A stretch of 64,000 bases of DNA. It comes from UKL13-3 sp040387195 (GTDB taxonomy: Bacteria > Bacteroidota > Bacteroidia > UKL13-3). Every line of letters begins with the position of its first letter. The first letter of the stretch is position 1. The notes beneath the pieces were generated by a model. It was not told where the DNA came from, did no database searches, and saw nothing but the letters and a program-made list of their open reading frames with translations. The stretch lies in contig JAZKEF010000006.1 of assembly GCA_040387195.1 (NCBI GenBank), forward strand, positions 186,001-250,000, given 5' to 3'. The translations under genes and the position numbers were made by a program. Below are positions 8,155-17,094 of this stretch, piece after piece.

Positions 8155-10701
8155 TTAAAACTGCTGACCTAACAAAAAGTGGAAATTTCCTTTATTCACA
8201 CCCGCCTGAAATGAAACCTCATCAAATCCGTAGCCATAATCCAACCCAATCATACCAAACATGGGAAGAAAAATACGAACACCGATTCCGGCTGAGCGGT
8301 AAATATCAAAAGGATTAAAATCTTCGTAACGGCTCCATGCTTTTCCACCTTCAAAAAAGATGAGCGGGAATACCGTTGCCTGCGGATTGGTTGAAATAGG
8401 ATAACGCAATTCCATGGTAAAGCGGTTATAAATAATACCACCCTGACGTTCGGCATACCCCGTGCTTCTATTTTCAATTAAAGGCGTTAGTGAGTTATCG
8501 GCATAACCACGCAAGGCAATGAGTTCACGTCCATCCAAACTGAATCCCAACAATCCTGAACCTCCCAACCAGAAACGCTCAAAAGGTGTATACCCTACGT
8601 TTTGGTTATACTGGCCAATAAAACCAAAATTGGTACGGGTCATCAGCACCAGCGGACGTTTATTACCGGCAAGTTTGGTAAACCAGGAAGCATCAAATTT
8701 CCATTTGTAAAATTCGAGCCAGCGCATTTTTTCCTTTGGATCCATGGTCGTGTAATCCTTGCCATCAAATAATGAATAAGGAGGAGTGAACTGTGCCGAG
8801 AGTGACACGTTTGATCCCTCAGATGGATAAATTGGATTAGGGCCTGAAGAGTTTCTTCCTAAAATAATCCGGTAACTCAAACTATTGGATGCACCTTCGG
8901 GAATCAACGACAGGTAACTTTGGCCGGTTGCGCTGTAATCGTTATAATAGCGCTGGTACGATACCTGGTTTTGCAAGGTAAAATAATCATCCGGCCATTT
9001 TAAGCGTTTACCCAACCCCACTGTAATACCCGAAGTTATCAATGCCGCTCTTCTCGAGTCTGCTTCATTGTATCCGTTGCTTTGAATGGAATGGTATACT
9101 GAAACCGACAATGCATTGGCCTTTTTCCCACCCATCCATGGTTCGGTAAAGGATGCACTGTATGATTGGTAAAATGTTCCGTTTGTTTGAGCGCGTAATG
9201 ACAGACGTTGCCCATCACCACTCGGTACCGGAGCCCATGCCTTTTTATCAAACATCCTGCGTGTCGAGAAATTATTGAGTGTGAGTCCTAATGTTCCTAC
9301 AATAGAACTGGCTCCCCAACCTGCCGAAAGTTCAATCTGATCATTCGGTTTTTCTTCAACTTTGTATTCAATATCAACTGTCCCGTTTTCGGGATGCGGA
9401 ACCGGATTTACGTTTAATCCTTCGGGGTTAAAATATCCTAATTGTGATAAATCGCGCAATGAACGGGTAACATCGCTGCGGCTGAATAGCTGACCCGGCT
9501 TAGTACGAAGCTCCCTGATGATAACATGATCACTTGTTTTGGTATTACCGGAAACGGTTACCTTATTGATACGTGCCTGCTCACCTTCATGCATCCGGAT
9601 TTCGAGGTCAATCGAATCGTTTTCAACCAATACTTCCACCGGGTTTACCTGAAAGAACAAATATCCGTCATCCATATATAGTGTGGTGATATCGAGACCC
9701 GTTTGATTCATATGCAACCGGGCCTCCAGCATCGATTGATCATACACATCACCCCGATTAATCTTTAAGATTCCCAATAAGTCGGCCGATGTATACTTGG
9801 TATTGCCTACAAACTTGATGTCGCGGAAATAATATTTCCGGCCTTCATTGAGTTTGATTACAATTTGCAAAGTGGTTTTATCGTAACGGTACACACTATC
9901 CGATACAATATCGATATCGCGGTAACCCATTGACAAGTACTTCTCGATTACCCGTTGTTTGTCTTCATTAAATTTCTCCTCTTCGTACCTCGACTTGGCA
10001 AATAACCTGCGTTTCGGTTTTGTATCTTTTAACAGCTTGCGAATCTTCTTATCCGTGAGTGCTTCGTTTCCTTCAATAACCACATCATGGATTTTGATTT
10101 TAGATCCGCGGGATACTACAATTTTAAGTTTGGCTGTATTTTTTTTAGCGTCATCTACTTCCTGGGTAATAGTAGCATCTGCATCTAAAAAACCTTTTTC
10201 GGCATAATATCTTTTAATCTCATTCCGTGTTGATGCCAGTACATTATCTGTTATGATCTGCCCCGATTTAAGACTTATTTCTTCCCTGAGTGTATTGGCT
10301 TTTCCTTTGCTGAGCCCCTTAATGGTAAAGGCTGACAAGCGTGGTTTTTCTCTTAAGTATATCTCTAGTGTAAGTTTGTTATCCTGAATATCCATGATAC
10401 GCACACTCACATCATCGAATAGCTTTTGCTTGTATAAATTGCTAACGGCTTTTGTGATATCCTCGGATGGTATTTTGATGGACTGGCCAATGGTAAGACC
10501 CGACAATACCATCAACACACTTTTATCGTAAAAATTGGTTCCGGTGATAACAATATTGGCCAGTTCATATTTTTTAGGAGAACTGTAGTCGATAAACGAT
10601 TTGGGCTGCCCTACCAAAGCAGAGTCGGGATTCTGTGCCGCCAATTGCGAAAACGCTCCACAAAATAGTACAAAGAAAATGGTGTTTAGTAGGTATCTCA
10701 T
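8155..10701 (-). CDS. bamA: Outer membrane protein assembly factor BamA
   Basis: An 848-aa Omp85 protein with signal peptide (FVLFCGAFSQLAAQ) and five POTRA domains, starting at YELANIVITGTNFYDKSVLM and including YYFRDIKFVGNTKYTSADLL and ARINKVTVSGNTKTSDHVI. A 16-strand barrel follows from about residue 455 (NDQIELSAGWGASSIVGTLG). Loop L6 has RELIALRGYADN, where LRGY stands for the usual VRGF/VRGY insertion motif. The protein ends in FHFLLGQQF with the C-terminal Phe expected of a barrel closing strand. It is the essential insertase for outer-membrane barrels. Its ATG overlaps the last base of the uppS stop (TAATG), which implies coupled translation, and the two ompH chaperone genes follow. 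Confidence 0.96.
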   Translation of the reverse strand: MRYLLNTIFFVLFCGAFSQLAAQNPDSALVGQPKSFIDYSSPKKYELANIVITGTNFYDKSVLMVLSGLTIGQSIKIPSEDITKAVSNLYKQKLFDDVSVRIMDIQDNKLTLEIYLREKPRLSAFTIKGLSKGKANTLREEISLKSGQIITDNVLASTRNEIKRYYAEKGFLDADATITQEVDDAKKNTAKLKIVVSRGSKIKIHDVVIEGNEALTDKKIRKLLKDTKPKRRLFAKSRYEEEKFNEDKQRVIEKYLSMGYRDIDIVSDSVYRYDKTTLQIVIKLNEGRKYYFRDIKFVGNTKYTSADLLGILKINRGDVYDQSMLEARLHMNQTGLDITTLYMDDGYLFFQVNPVEVLVENDSIDLEIRMHEGEQARINKVTVSGNTKTSDHVIIRELRTKPGQLFSRSDVTRSLRDLSQLGYFNPEGLNVNPVPHPENGTVDIEYKVEEKPNDQIELSAGWGASSIVGTLGLTLNNFSTRRMFDKKAWAPVPSGDGQRLSLRAQTNGTFYQSYSASFTEPWMGGKKANALSVSVYHSIQSNGYNEADSRRAALITSGITVGLGKRLKWPDDYFTLQNQVSYQRYYNDYSATGQSYLSLIPEGASNSLSYRIILGRNSSGPNPIYPSEGSNVSLSAQFTPPYSLFDGKDYTTMDPKEKMRWLEFYKWKFDASWFTKLAGNKRPLVLMTRTNFGFIGQYNQNVGYTPFERFWLGGSGLLGFSLDGRELIALRGYADNSLTPLIENRSTGYAERQGGIIYNRFTMELRYPISTNPQATVFPLIFFEGGKAWSRYEDFNPFDIYRSAGIGVRIFLPMFGMIGLDYGYGFDEVSFQAGVNKGNFHFLLGQQF

Positions 10702-11441
10702 TATGCTAGTTGCTCGCTGGTTTTTCCAAACCTTCTTTCTCTTTGTTGATAATCTAAAATGGCTTCGTACAAATCTTCACGGTTAAAATCGGGCCATAAT
10801 TTGGGTGTAAAATACAATTCGCTGTATGCTAATTCCCACAATAAAAAATTACTGATGCGCTGTTCTCCACTTGTGCGGATCATCAATTCGGGGTGCGGAT
10901 AATTTTTTGTCGACAGCAGCTGATCTACCAAACCATTATCAATGTTTTCTATACCGATTTTACCTTCTTTTACGGAGGAAGCAATTTGTTTAATAGCGTT
11001 TATCATATCCCATTTTGCGCTATAGCTTAACGCAAGTATCAGGGTTAATCGTGTGTTGCCTTTTGTTTCATCCATCGCCTCTTTTAATTCACGCTGGCAT
11101 TTAACCGGCAAATCCTGAATATCACCGATTGCTTCTAATCGTATGTTATTCTTCATCAATGTTTTAGTTTCTTTTCGGATGGTAGAAACCAACAATTCCA
11201 TCAATGCGTTTACTTCATCCTTTGGCCGGCTCCAGTTTTCGGTTGAAAATGCATATAAAGTGAGGTATTGAACACCAATTTCCGCGCATGCTTCAGCAGC
11301 TTCCTTAACAGCTTTTACACCATTCTGGTGGCCAAATATTCTAAATTTGCCCTTGCCTTTTGCCCATCTGCCATTCCCATCCATGATGACGGCAATGTGC
11401 TTAGGGAGTTTTTGTATGTTCAGTTGATCTTTGAGGCTCAT
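10701..11441 (-). CDS. uppS: Isoprenyl transferase (undecaprenyl diphosphate synthase)
   Basis: A 246-aa cytosolic cis-prenyltransferase that makes the C55 lipid carrier for peptidoglycan and surface glycans. The N-terminal HIAVIMDGNGRWAKGKGKFR carries the catalytic Asp and the FPP-binding loop; LTLYAFSTENWSRP and the C-terminal RTSGEQRISNFLLWELAYSE with LWPDF are the remaining signature blocks. Length is normal. It lies between the DUF6089 genes and bamA on the same strand, the standard synteny in this phylum. Its product also serves the glycan cluster upstream in this window. Confidence 0.96.
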   Translation of the reverse strand: MSLKDQLNIQKLPKHIAVIMDGNGRWAKGKGKFRIFGHQNGVKAVKEAAEACAEIGVQYLTLYAFSTENWSRPKDEVNALMELLVSTIRKETKTLMKNNIRLEAIGDIQDLPVKCQRELKEAMDETKGNTRLTLILALSYSAKWDMINAIKQIASSVKEGKIGIENIDNGLVDQLLSTKNYPHPELMIRTSGEQRISNFLLWELAYSELYFTPKLWPDFNREDLYEAILDYQQRERRFGKTSEQLA

Positions 11442-11463
11442 GAATTTTTATAAGCCTGCGAAT

Positions 11464-12276
11464 TTAATAAAATCTTGCACACTTTGTAGCGTTTAATATA
11501 CGGTAGCTAAGTGATACACTTCCAACCATATACCAGTCGTTAAAGTCCGGATTTCCTCTTTTTGAGCCTGCAGGGTATTGTGGAACGCCATTAAACAACT
11601 CTGCCGAGCGGTCGGTAAGGGCTGCAGCAACTGCACCCATCCTTTGGTTTTGCTCATAGTTATCAATATACGTTCCGCTTACATCATCCAGATAATCGGT
11701 AAATGTTTTGCGAAACCCAAAATTGGCCTCGAGGGAAAAATTGCGGGCCAGGTGACATTTAATTCCCATTCCAAATGGAATAGCATATGACGTGGATCCA
11801 TAGGTTTTTCCTTCGGTTCTCAGTGGTCTTAAATCATACCATGCATCCTGATATAATGCTTCGGGTTTGAACTCAAACATTGCAACTCCGATAAACACAT
11901 ATGAGGTGAACTTTTTATCCAGCACACTCAATCCGTACTTGTTAAAATTAAACTCAAGTACTCCTGAATACTCTGTTATATCCGACCGGAAGTTGAGGTT
12001 GCGCACTGTATTGAACCCATAATTCTGATCCGATCCTGATAATTGGGTAAACGTAATTTCTCCTTTAAAGGCAAATGAACTTGAAAGGGCATAACGTCCA
12101 AAAATGCCAAATGCTGGTTTTGTTTCAGTCATCACCATTGTTCTTGCCAAATCACCAACATAGTTGGCCGCTCCCAAAGCAACTCCAACCTCTATGCGTT
12201 GAGCCGAGAGGAGGGTGATATGCAAAAATATTGCTGCCACAACCGACAGTACTCTTGTTGTTAGAATCTTGGACAT
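11464..12276 (-). CDS. DUF6089-type outer membrane beta-barrel protein, copy 1
   Basis: A 270-aa protein with signal peptide (ILTTRVLSVVAAIFLHITLLSAQ) and a small barrel-like pattern of alternating strands. The opening IEVGVALGAANYVGDLA matches the second and third copies, and the C-terminus NATKCARFY is a variant of the ending shared by all three. The family occurs upstream of uppS and bamA in Bacteroidota, but its job is not established; a role in the outer membrane is inference from the fold. Its first 16 bases overlap the end of copy 2, so its start codon lies inside the codons for the conserved RCPRF tail of that gene. Confidence 0.8.
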   Translation of the reverse strand: MSKILTTRVLSVVAAIFLHITLLSAQRIEVGVALGAANYVGDLARTMVMTETKPAFGIFGRYALSSSFAFKGEITFTQLSGSDQNYGFNTVRNLNFRSDITEYSGVLEFNFNKYGLSVLDKKFTSYVFIGVAMFEFKPEALYQDAWYDLRPLRTEGKTYGSTSYAIPFGMGIKCHLARNFSLEANFGFRKTFTDYLDDVSGTYIDNYEQNQRMGAVAAALTDRSAELFNGVPQYPAGSKRGNPDFNDWYMVGSVSLSYRILNATKCARFY

Positions 12277-13118
12277 CTCATTCCTGTATTAGGGAAAATA
12301 TATGTGATGGTGAATCCACCCATTATATAAATATCATTAATTTTAAACGCTTTAACCGACCGGGGAACTCCATCCGAAAAAAGGGGCATTCCATCAGGCG
12401 ATACTTCCCAGCTTCTATCACTTAGCAATGCAGCCTGAACTCCATTTGCTCTTTCAATTACCCTTGCATCCGCATAGGTTCCTCCAACATCATCCAGGTA
12501 ATTTGTGTAGGTATAACGTGCACCAACCTCAAATCCAATTGAAATCTTGTTCCCGAGTCGTTTTTTGAATCCGATTCCAAACGGAATGCAAAACTGAGTA
12601 AGTGCATATTTTTGCCTGTCGTTATAAGTAGTTGTTCCTTGCCCCTCTGTTCCAAGCGGCATCAATTCAATATCTTCACCCAAAAGCTCTGTTTTCGGAT
12701 TAAAATTAAATACGCCAACTCCAGCAAAGATATAAGGAACAATTGATTTCGTTTTGGTATACCTGAAACTGTTCTTGATTAAATTATACTCCAATTGTGC
12801 TGATGCTTCAAATATGTCGGAATAAAAATTGAGGTTTCTGCTCTTGGTAAATTCTGTGCTCCCGTCCTTATCATCTCCCGATATGCGACCGTATCCCACA
12901 AATCCTTTAGCAGCCCACTTCTCGCTTAAATTATAACGCCCGATAAGGCCGGCTGAAGGATGTGTTTGATCCAACATAATTATGTCGTTGCTGAAGTCGC
13001 CATAATAATTTGAGCCGCCCAAAAACAACCCAAATTCTATTCCCTGGGAAAAAGCTACAGCTACTTGTAAAAAAGAAAGAAATAAGATGATAAATACTCT
13101 TCTCAATATAATGCGCAT
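12261..13118 (-). CDS. DUF6089-type outer membrane beta-barrel protein, copy 2
   Basis: A 285-aa exported protein (signal peptide ending VAVAFSQ) with the motif IEFGLFLGGSNYYGDFS, a central SRNLNFYSDIFEASAQLEYN segment shared with the other two copies, and a C-terminal strand ending NTGMRCPRF. The distances between shared blocks are constant, so the three genes are true tandem paralogues and not fragments. Variation is concentrated between strands, as expected for exposed loops. It overlaps the next gene by 16 bp and follows copy 3 by 53 bp. Confidence 0.82.
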   Translation of the reverse strand: MRIILRRVFIILFLSFLQVAVAFSQGIEFGLFLGGSNYYGDFSNDIIMLDQTHPSAGLIGRYNLSEKWAAKGFVGYGRISGDDKDGSTEFTKSRNLNFYSDIFEASAQLEYNLIKNSFRYTKTKSIVPYIFAGVGVFNFNPKTELLGEDIELMPLGTEGQGTTTYNDRQKYALTQFCIPFGIGFKKRLGNKISIGFEVGARYTYTNYLDDVGGTYADARVIERANGVQAALLSDRSWEVSPDGMPLFSDGVPRSVKAFKINDIYIMGGFTITYIFPNTGMRCPRF

Positions 13119-13171
13119 AAAGGCGAATATAAATAAACTTTGGATTTTGTAATAAAATACCCTTTTTTATC

Positions 13172-14047
13172 TTAATAAAAACGGGGACAGCGAATAGCCA
13201 TGCCCTGATAAGTGCGTGCGCCTTTGGGCCATAAACGGTAGGAAACGGTAACTCCTCCTATAAAATAAAGATCCGATATATAGTCTATTTTTCCCCGTGG
13301 TTTACCCGTAAAGTTATCGGCCATTTGGGTTTCAGTATTTACGCTGTTTACGTTTCGTACCGACATAATTCTGGCGTTATCGTTGGGTAGAGTTGCCGGA
13401 TCCGGATAAGTGGAAGAGCCCTCAATATCATCAAGGTTTGATGTTGTAGTAACACGCATTCCAAGTTCTACTCCCACCTGCCAGTTTTTGGTAATGTAAC
13501 AACGGATGCCTACTCCCAATGGAAACGCTACAGCAACAGGCAAATAGGACTCTCCGCCAAGCATGAGCGGGCGCAAAGCTATAGGTTTGCCCGATACCGG
13601 ACTAATGGCCATTGGGTCAAAATAAAAAATGCCTATACCTCCAAACACGTATGGAATAACCCTATTGTGCATCCTCCGGCTTTTATTTGCATCTTCAATT
13701 AAACTGTATTCTACTGTACCAGATACTTCAAGGATATCGGAATAAAAGGCAAGGTTTCTTGTTTTCTGCCATTTGGTATCGGCCCTAAATACAAGGTTTG
13801 AATCTGCCCCCTGAACCCTGCAATACATAAGGTTTCCACGTAAGGCAATCCTCTTATTATAGTGATAACGAATTAAAACCCCGAAGCCGGGGCCAACAGT
13901 TTTTGGTTGGAAATTGGTGTTCACAATATCCCCATAATAGTATGACCCGCCCGCTAAAAATCCGAACTCCGTTTTTTGAGCAGTCACTTTTAGTGAAGCG
14001 GCACAATACATGAGTATAAAAAACAAACTACGAATATTCAAATTCAT
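13172..14047 (-). CDS. DUF6089-type outer membrane beta-barrel protein, copy 3
   Basis: A 291-aa exported protein (signal peptide ending AASLKVTAQ) with TEFGFLAGGSYYYGDIV near the start, KTRNLAFYSDILEVSGTVEY in the middle and AIRCPRFY at the end, all aligned to the other two copies. It is the first of the three in transcription order and lies about 100 bp after nadK. The usual arrangement in the phylum has one such gene between nadK and uppS, so copies 1-3 probably arose by local duplication in this lineage (inference from general knowledge of the synteny). Confidence 0.82.
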   Translation of the reverse strand: MNLNIRSLFFILMYCAASLKVTAQKTEFGFLAGGSYYYGDIVNTNFQPKTVGPGFGVLIRYHYNKRIALRGNLMYCRVQGADSNLVFRADTKWQKTRNLAFYSDILEVSGTVEYSLIEDANKSRRMHNRVIPYVFGGIGIFYFDPMAISPVSGKPIALRPLMLGGESYLPVAVAFPLGVGIRCYITKNWQVGVELGMRVTTTSNLDDIEGSSTYPDPATLPNDNARIMSVRNVNSVNTETQMADNFTGKPRGKIDYISDLYFIGGVTVSYRLWPKGARTYQGMAIRCPRFY

Positions 14048-14150
14048 TCTAATTAGATAATCGCCTCAAATGTATTGTATTGGAATCACATAATCAAGAT
14101 GTGAGTTGCGCAAATAAGGTATGAGCTGCTCATTTCAAGGGATAAATTAC

Positions 14151-15035
14151 TCAGCTGTTTCTATTATCAAGCCCCCACATGAGCTTTTTGCGCAGTGTAT
14201 TTAAATAGTTTTCTTCATTAAACCGGATCAGCGGAAACTTGAATCCTGCCTTTTTAATAGCAAGTTGAACCGATGAAGTAATGCTTTCGGAGCGCGAATC
14301 AAGGGTAATTAAAAAGCCCGTGCTCCGGCCTTCAATTTCAAATGAAATGACATGTTCGTCTGAAATAACCATTGGACGCACATTTAAGTTATGAGGTGCA
14401 ATAGGAGTAATAACTACGCTATTGGATGTTGGATATAGAATGGGACCACCACAACTTAAGGAATATCCTGTGGAACCTGTGGGGGTAGAAATAATAAGTC
14501 CATCGGACCAATATGAATTGAGATATTCGCCATTAATATAGGTATGAATGGTAATCATGGATGATGAATCCTTTTTGTGAATAACAAAGTCATTCAAAGC
14601 AAAATTAACCCCTTCAAATAATGGTATACTTGTTTCCAAGTGTAAAACCGAACGGTAATCAATGGTAAAATGTCCCTTCACAAGGTTATCAATAGCTCTT
14701 CGAATATCGGTTTTGGATTCTCCGGCCAAAAAACCTAACCGCCCGGTATTGATACCTAACACAGGAATAGGCTTCCGAAACATATAAACCATCGTATCCA
14801 ATATGGTTCCATCACCTCCAAGCACGATAAAAAAATCGGGTTCGCTTCCGTTTAAATCCGATTGTGATGAAAATGTATCTGTTTTTCGCGGTTTAATTCC
14901 CGATGCTACACATTGTGCCAAAAAAACTTCTTCTGTTACAAAGTCTATGTCTTTTTCGAGCAGGTAATCATAGAGCGTTTGAATGAATACCGCATTTTCT
15001 TTTTTAAACACCCTTCCATAGATCGCAATTTTCAT
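14151..15035 (-). CDS. nadK: NAD kinase
   Basis: A 294-aa cytosolic enzyme that phosphorylates NAD to NADP. It has the diagnostic FFIVLGGDGTILDT loop, GINTGRLGFLAG, the LNDFVIHK segment that carries the nicotinamide-contacting Asn-Asp, and SDGLIISTPTGSTGYSLSCGG, where the ATP/NAD site lies. Length and motif order are normal. It sits between the CBS-domain gene and the DUF6089 cluster on the same strand, the usual neighbourhood in Bacteroidota. Confidence 0.95.
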   Translation of the reverse strand: MKIAIYGRVFKKENAVFIQTLYDYLLEKDIDFVTEEVFLAQCVASGIKPRKTDTFSSQSDLNGSEPDFFIVLGGDGTILDTMVYMFRKPIPVLGINTGRLGFLAGESKTDIRRAIDNLVKGHFTIDYRSVLHLETSIPLFEGVNFALNDFVIHKKDSSSMITIHTYINGEYLNSYWSDGLIISTPTGSTGYSLSCGGPILYPTSNSVVITPIAPHNLNVRPMVISDEHVISFEIEGRSTGFLITLDSRSESITSSVQLAIKKAGFKFPLIRFNEENYLNTLRKKLMWGLDNRNS

Positions 15036-15054
15036 GTGATGATTGTTATGCTTT

Positions 15055-15714
15055 TTATGTGTTTAAATACTTAATTAACCACTCATACCGGTTACTAAAA
15101 TCACTCGACTGATCAAGAGACTGATGCACGGAATGAATACGGTACTGATACCTTTCAAGTGTTTGCACAATGGTGCTTAACTCGGGTCGGTTGAGTTTGA
15201 GCGACACCAGAATTTTCGAAATATTCCCGGGAGCGGCTGTCACAAATACGTGGAGGATTTTGGCATCGTTATATTCAACAATCCTGGATAACTCGGCAAG
15301 TGAATAATCCTGTGAGGTCATTTCCAGTACGATAATTCCACCGGGTTGGGCGAGTGATGATGTTTTATAAACCTGAACAATTTCTTTAAACGATACCACT
15401 CCTTTATACTCGGCTTCTCCATCGCTAACAGCTATGGCTGTAAAGCCTGTATCGGCCATCAGTTTGATAATTTCAAACAAATGTTGTCCCTTCTCCACAT
15501 ACAATTGCAGGAGGGGTTGGATAATTTTTGACACCTTGGTCTTACCTGAATGACTGCTTGCATCATCATAGGTAACATACCCAAGCAATTTGCCATTATC
15601 GGCCACGGGAATATGAAACACTTTCCAATCCGCCATAAACACCAATGCACTTTCGCATGTGTCTGTCTTTTTTAACGGAAAAATATCATTGGACAGAAGT
15701 TCCTCGGCAAACAT
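15055..15714 (-). CDS. CBS-domain protein with C-terminal ACT-like region
   Basis: A 219-aa cytosolic protein. Residues about 1-120 form a CBS pair (MFAEELLSNDIFPLKKTDTC, FHIPVADNGKLLGYVTYDD, then TGFTAIAVSDGEAEYKGVVS), a module that binds adenine nucleotides. Residues about 125-219 begin GIIVLEMTSQDYSLAELSRI and look like an ACT or similar ferredoxin-like sensory fold. Proteins of this type are conserved next to nadK in Bacteroidota; a link with nucleotide sensing is attractive but unproven. It is separated by 1 bp from the hydrolase gene and by 19 bp from nadK. Confidence 0.8.
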   Translation of the reverse strand: MFAEELLSNDIFPLKKTDTCESALVFMADWKVFHIPVADNGKLLGYVTYDDASSHSGKTKVSKIIQPLLQLYVEKGQHLFEIIKLMADTGFTAIAVSDGEAEYKGVVSFKEIVQVYKTSSLAQPGGIIVLEMTSQDYSLAELSRIVEYNDAKILHVFVTAAPGNISKILVSLKLNRPELSTIVQTLERYQYRIHSVHQSLDQSSDFSNRYEWLIKYLNT

Positions 15715-15715
15715 G

Positions 15716-16480
15716 TTATGGTGTTATTATTCGTTGTAAGAATGTATCAACTGTTGTGTTAAATTCTTTCGGGCGTTCCATCATTGGTGCATGGCCACAA
15801 TGGTCGAGCAAATGCAATTCCGAATCGGGGAATAATTTATGAAACTCTTCACCTACCTGCGGTGGGGTTATGGTGTCATCCTTACCCCATATTAAACATA
15901 CAGGTTGTGTGATTTGAGGAATATCCTTACGCATATTATGCCTGATAGCCGATTTTGCCATCATCAAAATGCGCAATACTTTCCCTTTATCATTGATGGT
16001 ATCAAACACCTCATCAACCAACTCATCGGTTGCAGTTGCCGGATCATAAAAAGTAAGTGCTACTTTTTGCCTTATAAATTCTTTATCTCCCTTTTTGGGA
16101 TAACTCCCTCCCATTGCATTTTCATATAATCCGGAACTGCCAGTAAGCACTAAAGATGAAATTTTTGTGGGGTGTTTACGAATGTATACCAAGGCCACAT
16201 GTCCGCCAAGTGAATTACCCAAAAAATGTACTTTTTCAAATTTTTTATAGGTAATAAAATCATCGATAAAATCTGCTAATCCTTCCACACTCAATTTCAA
16301 AATATTCATTTCAAAAATGGGCATCAATGGAATTACCACTTTGTAATTTTTCGAAAAATGATTCAATACATCCTTCCAATTACTTAATGCTCCAAACAAC
16401 CCATGTAAAAGCAAAAGTACTTCTCCTTCACCTTGTTCGATGTAGCTGAATTTATCTTCTTTCCTTACCTGAATATTCAT
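15716..16480 (-). CDS. Alpha/beta hydrolase
   Basis: A 254-aa single-domain alpha/beta hydrolase. Visible elements are the oxyanion-hole HGLFGALSNW, the nucleophile elbow GNSLGG, the acidic residue in IWGKDDTITPP and the catalytic His in DHCGHAPMMERP, so the Ser-Asp-His triad is complete. The substrate cannot be told. The open frame extends to a TTG at 16504, but the ATG at 16480 (MNIQVRKEDKFSYI) is preferred because a consensus -7 box lies at 16502-16509, just upstream of it and across the alternative start. Confidence 0.85.
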   Translation of the reverse strand: MNIQVRKEDKFSYIEQGEGEVLLLLHGLFGALSNWKDVLNHFSKNYKVVIPLMPIFEMNILKLSVEGLADFIDDFITYKKFEKVHFLGNSLGGHVALVYIRKHPTKISSLVLTGSSGLYENAMGGSYPKKGDKEFIRQKVALTFYDPATATDELVDEVFDTINDKGKVLRILMMAKSAIRHNMRKDIPQITQPVCLIWGKDDTITPPQVGEEFHKLFPDSELHLLDHCGHAPMMERPKEFNTTVDTFLQRIITP

Positions 16481-16501
16481 TAATCGTGTATGTATACAAA
16501 T

Positions 16502-16509
16502 CAAATATA
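16502..16509 (-). promoter_or_regulatory. Candidate -7 box (TATATTTG) before the hydrolase gene
   Basis: TATATTTG on the minus strand fits TAnnTTTG exactly and lies 21 nt upstream of the ATG at 16480, in the short gap after pabA. No good -33 element is seen. If active, it starts a transcript covering hydrolase, CBS, nadK, DUF6089, uppS, bamA and ompH, separately from the glycan cluster. Confidence 0.42.
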
Positions 16510-16521
16510 TATAAAAAATAC

Positions 16522-17094
16522 TTACTGCTTTGGTGTTGCGGCCAATAAAAAGTTTTTAATCATCATCGATCCGTACTCTGTGAGACACGATTCGGGATGA
16601 AACTGAATTCCCCAAAGGGGTAATTGCTTGTGCGTTAATGCCATCACTTCTCCTTTGGCAGAAGTGGCAATTGTGATGAGTTGTTCGGGAATATGTGTGA
16701 GCAATAAGGAGTGGTAACGTGTTGCCTGAAACGTACGAGGGATGCCTGCAAACAACTGATTTTCGGAGCGTGTAATGTAATCTACTTTCCCGTGCATGGG
16801 AACGGTTGCCTTTTGCAATGTGGCACCAAAAAATTCACCGATGGCCTGATGCCCAAGGCACACTCCCAAAACAGGTTTGAACGCATACACTTCCTCAATC
16901 ACTTTCATTAACAGGCCTGCATCTTTGGGTGCTCCCGGCCCCGGAGACAAAATGATGGCATCAGCTGCAAGAGCCATCGCGATTGCATCCTGATGATCGT
17001 TTCTCACAACAGTGCATGTTGCTCCGTGTTGCTCAATATAATCCCTGAGCATGTAAGTGAAAGAATCATAATTATCCAGCAACAAAATATTCAC
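16522..17094 (-). CDS. pabA: Glutamine amidotransferase subunit of anthranilate/aminodeoxychorismate synthase
   Basis: A 190-aa class I glutamine amidotransferase. It has the TrpG/PabA opening ILLLDNYDSFTYML, the oxyanion loop SPGPGAPKDAG, the Cys nucleophile in GVCLGHQAIGE and the His-Glu pair in WGIQFHPES. It supplies ammonia to TrpE or PabB, for tryptophan or folate synthesis. No partner subunit gene is nearby, so PabA or TrpG cannot be separated; many Bacteroidota keep a lone pabA. It starts with GTG overlapping the stop of the glycosyltransferase by four bases (GTGA), so it is probably translated from the glycan operon mRNA. Confidence 0.88.
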   Translation of the reverse strand: MNILLLDNYDSFTYMLRDYIEQHGATCTVVRNDHQDAIAMALAADAIILSPGPGAPKDAGLLMKVIEEVYAFKPVLGVCLGHQAIGEFFGATLQKATVPMHGKVDYITRSENQLFAGIPRTFQATRYHSLLLTHIPEQLITIATSAKGEVMALTHKQLPLWGIQFHPESCLTEYGSMMIKNFLLAATPKQ

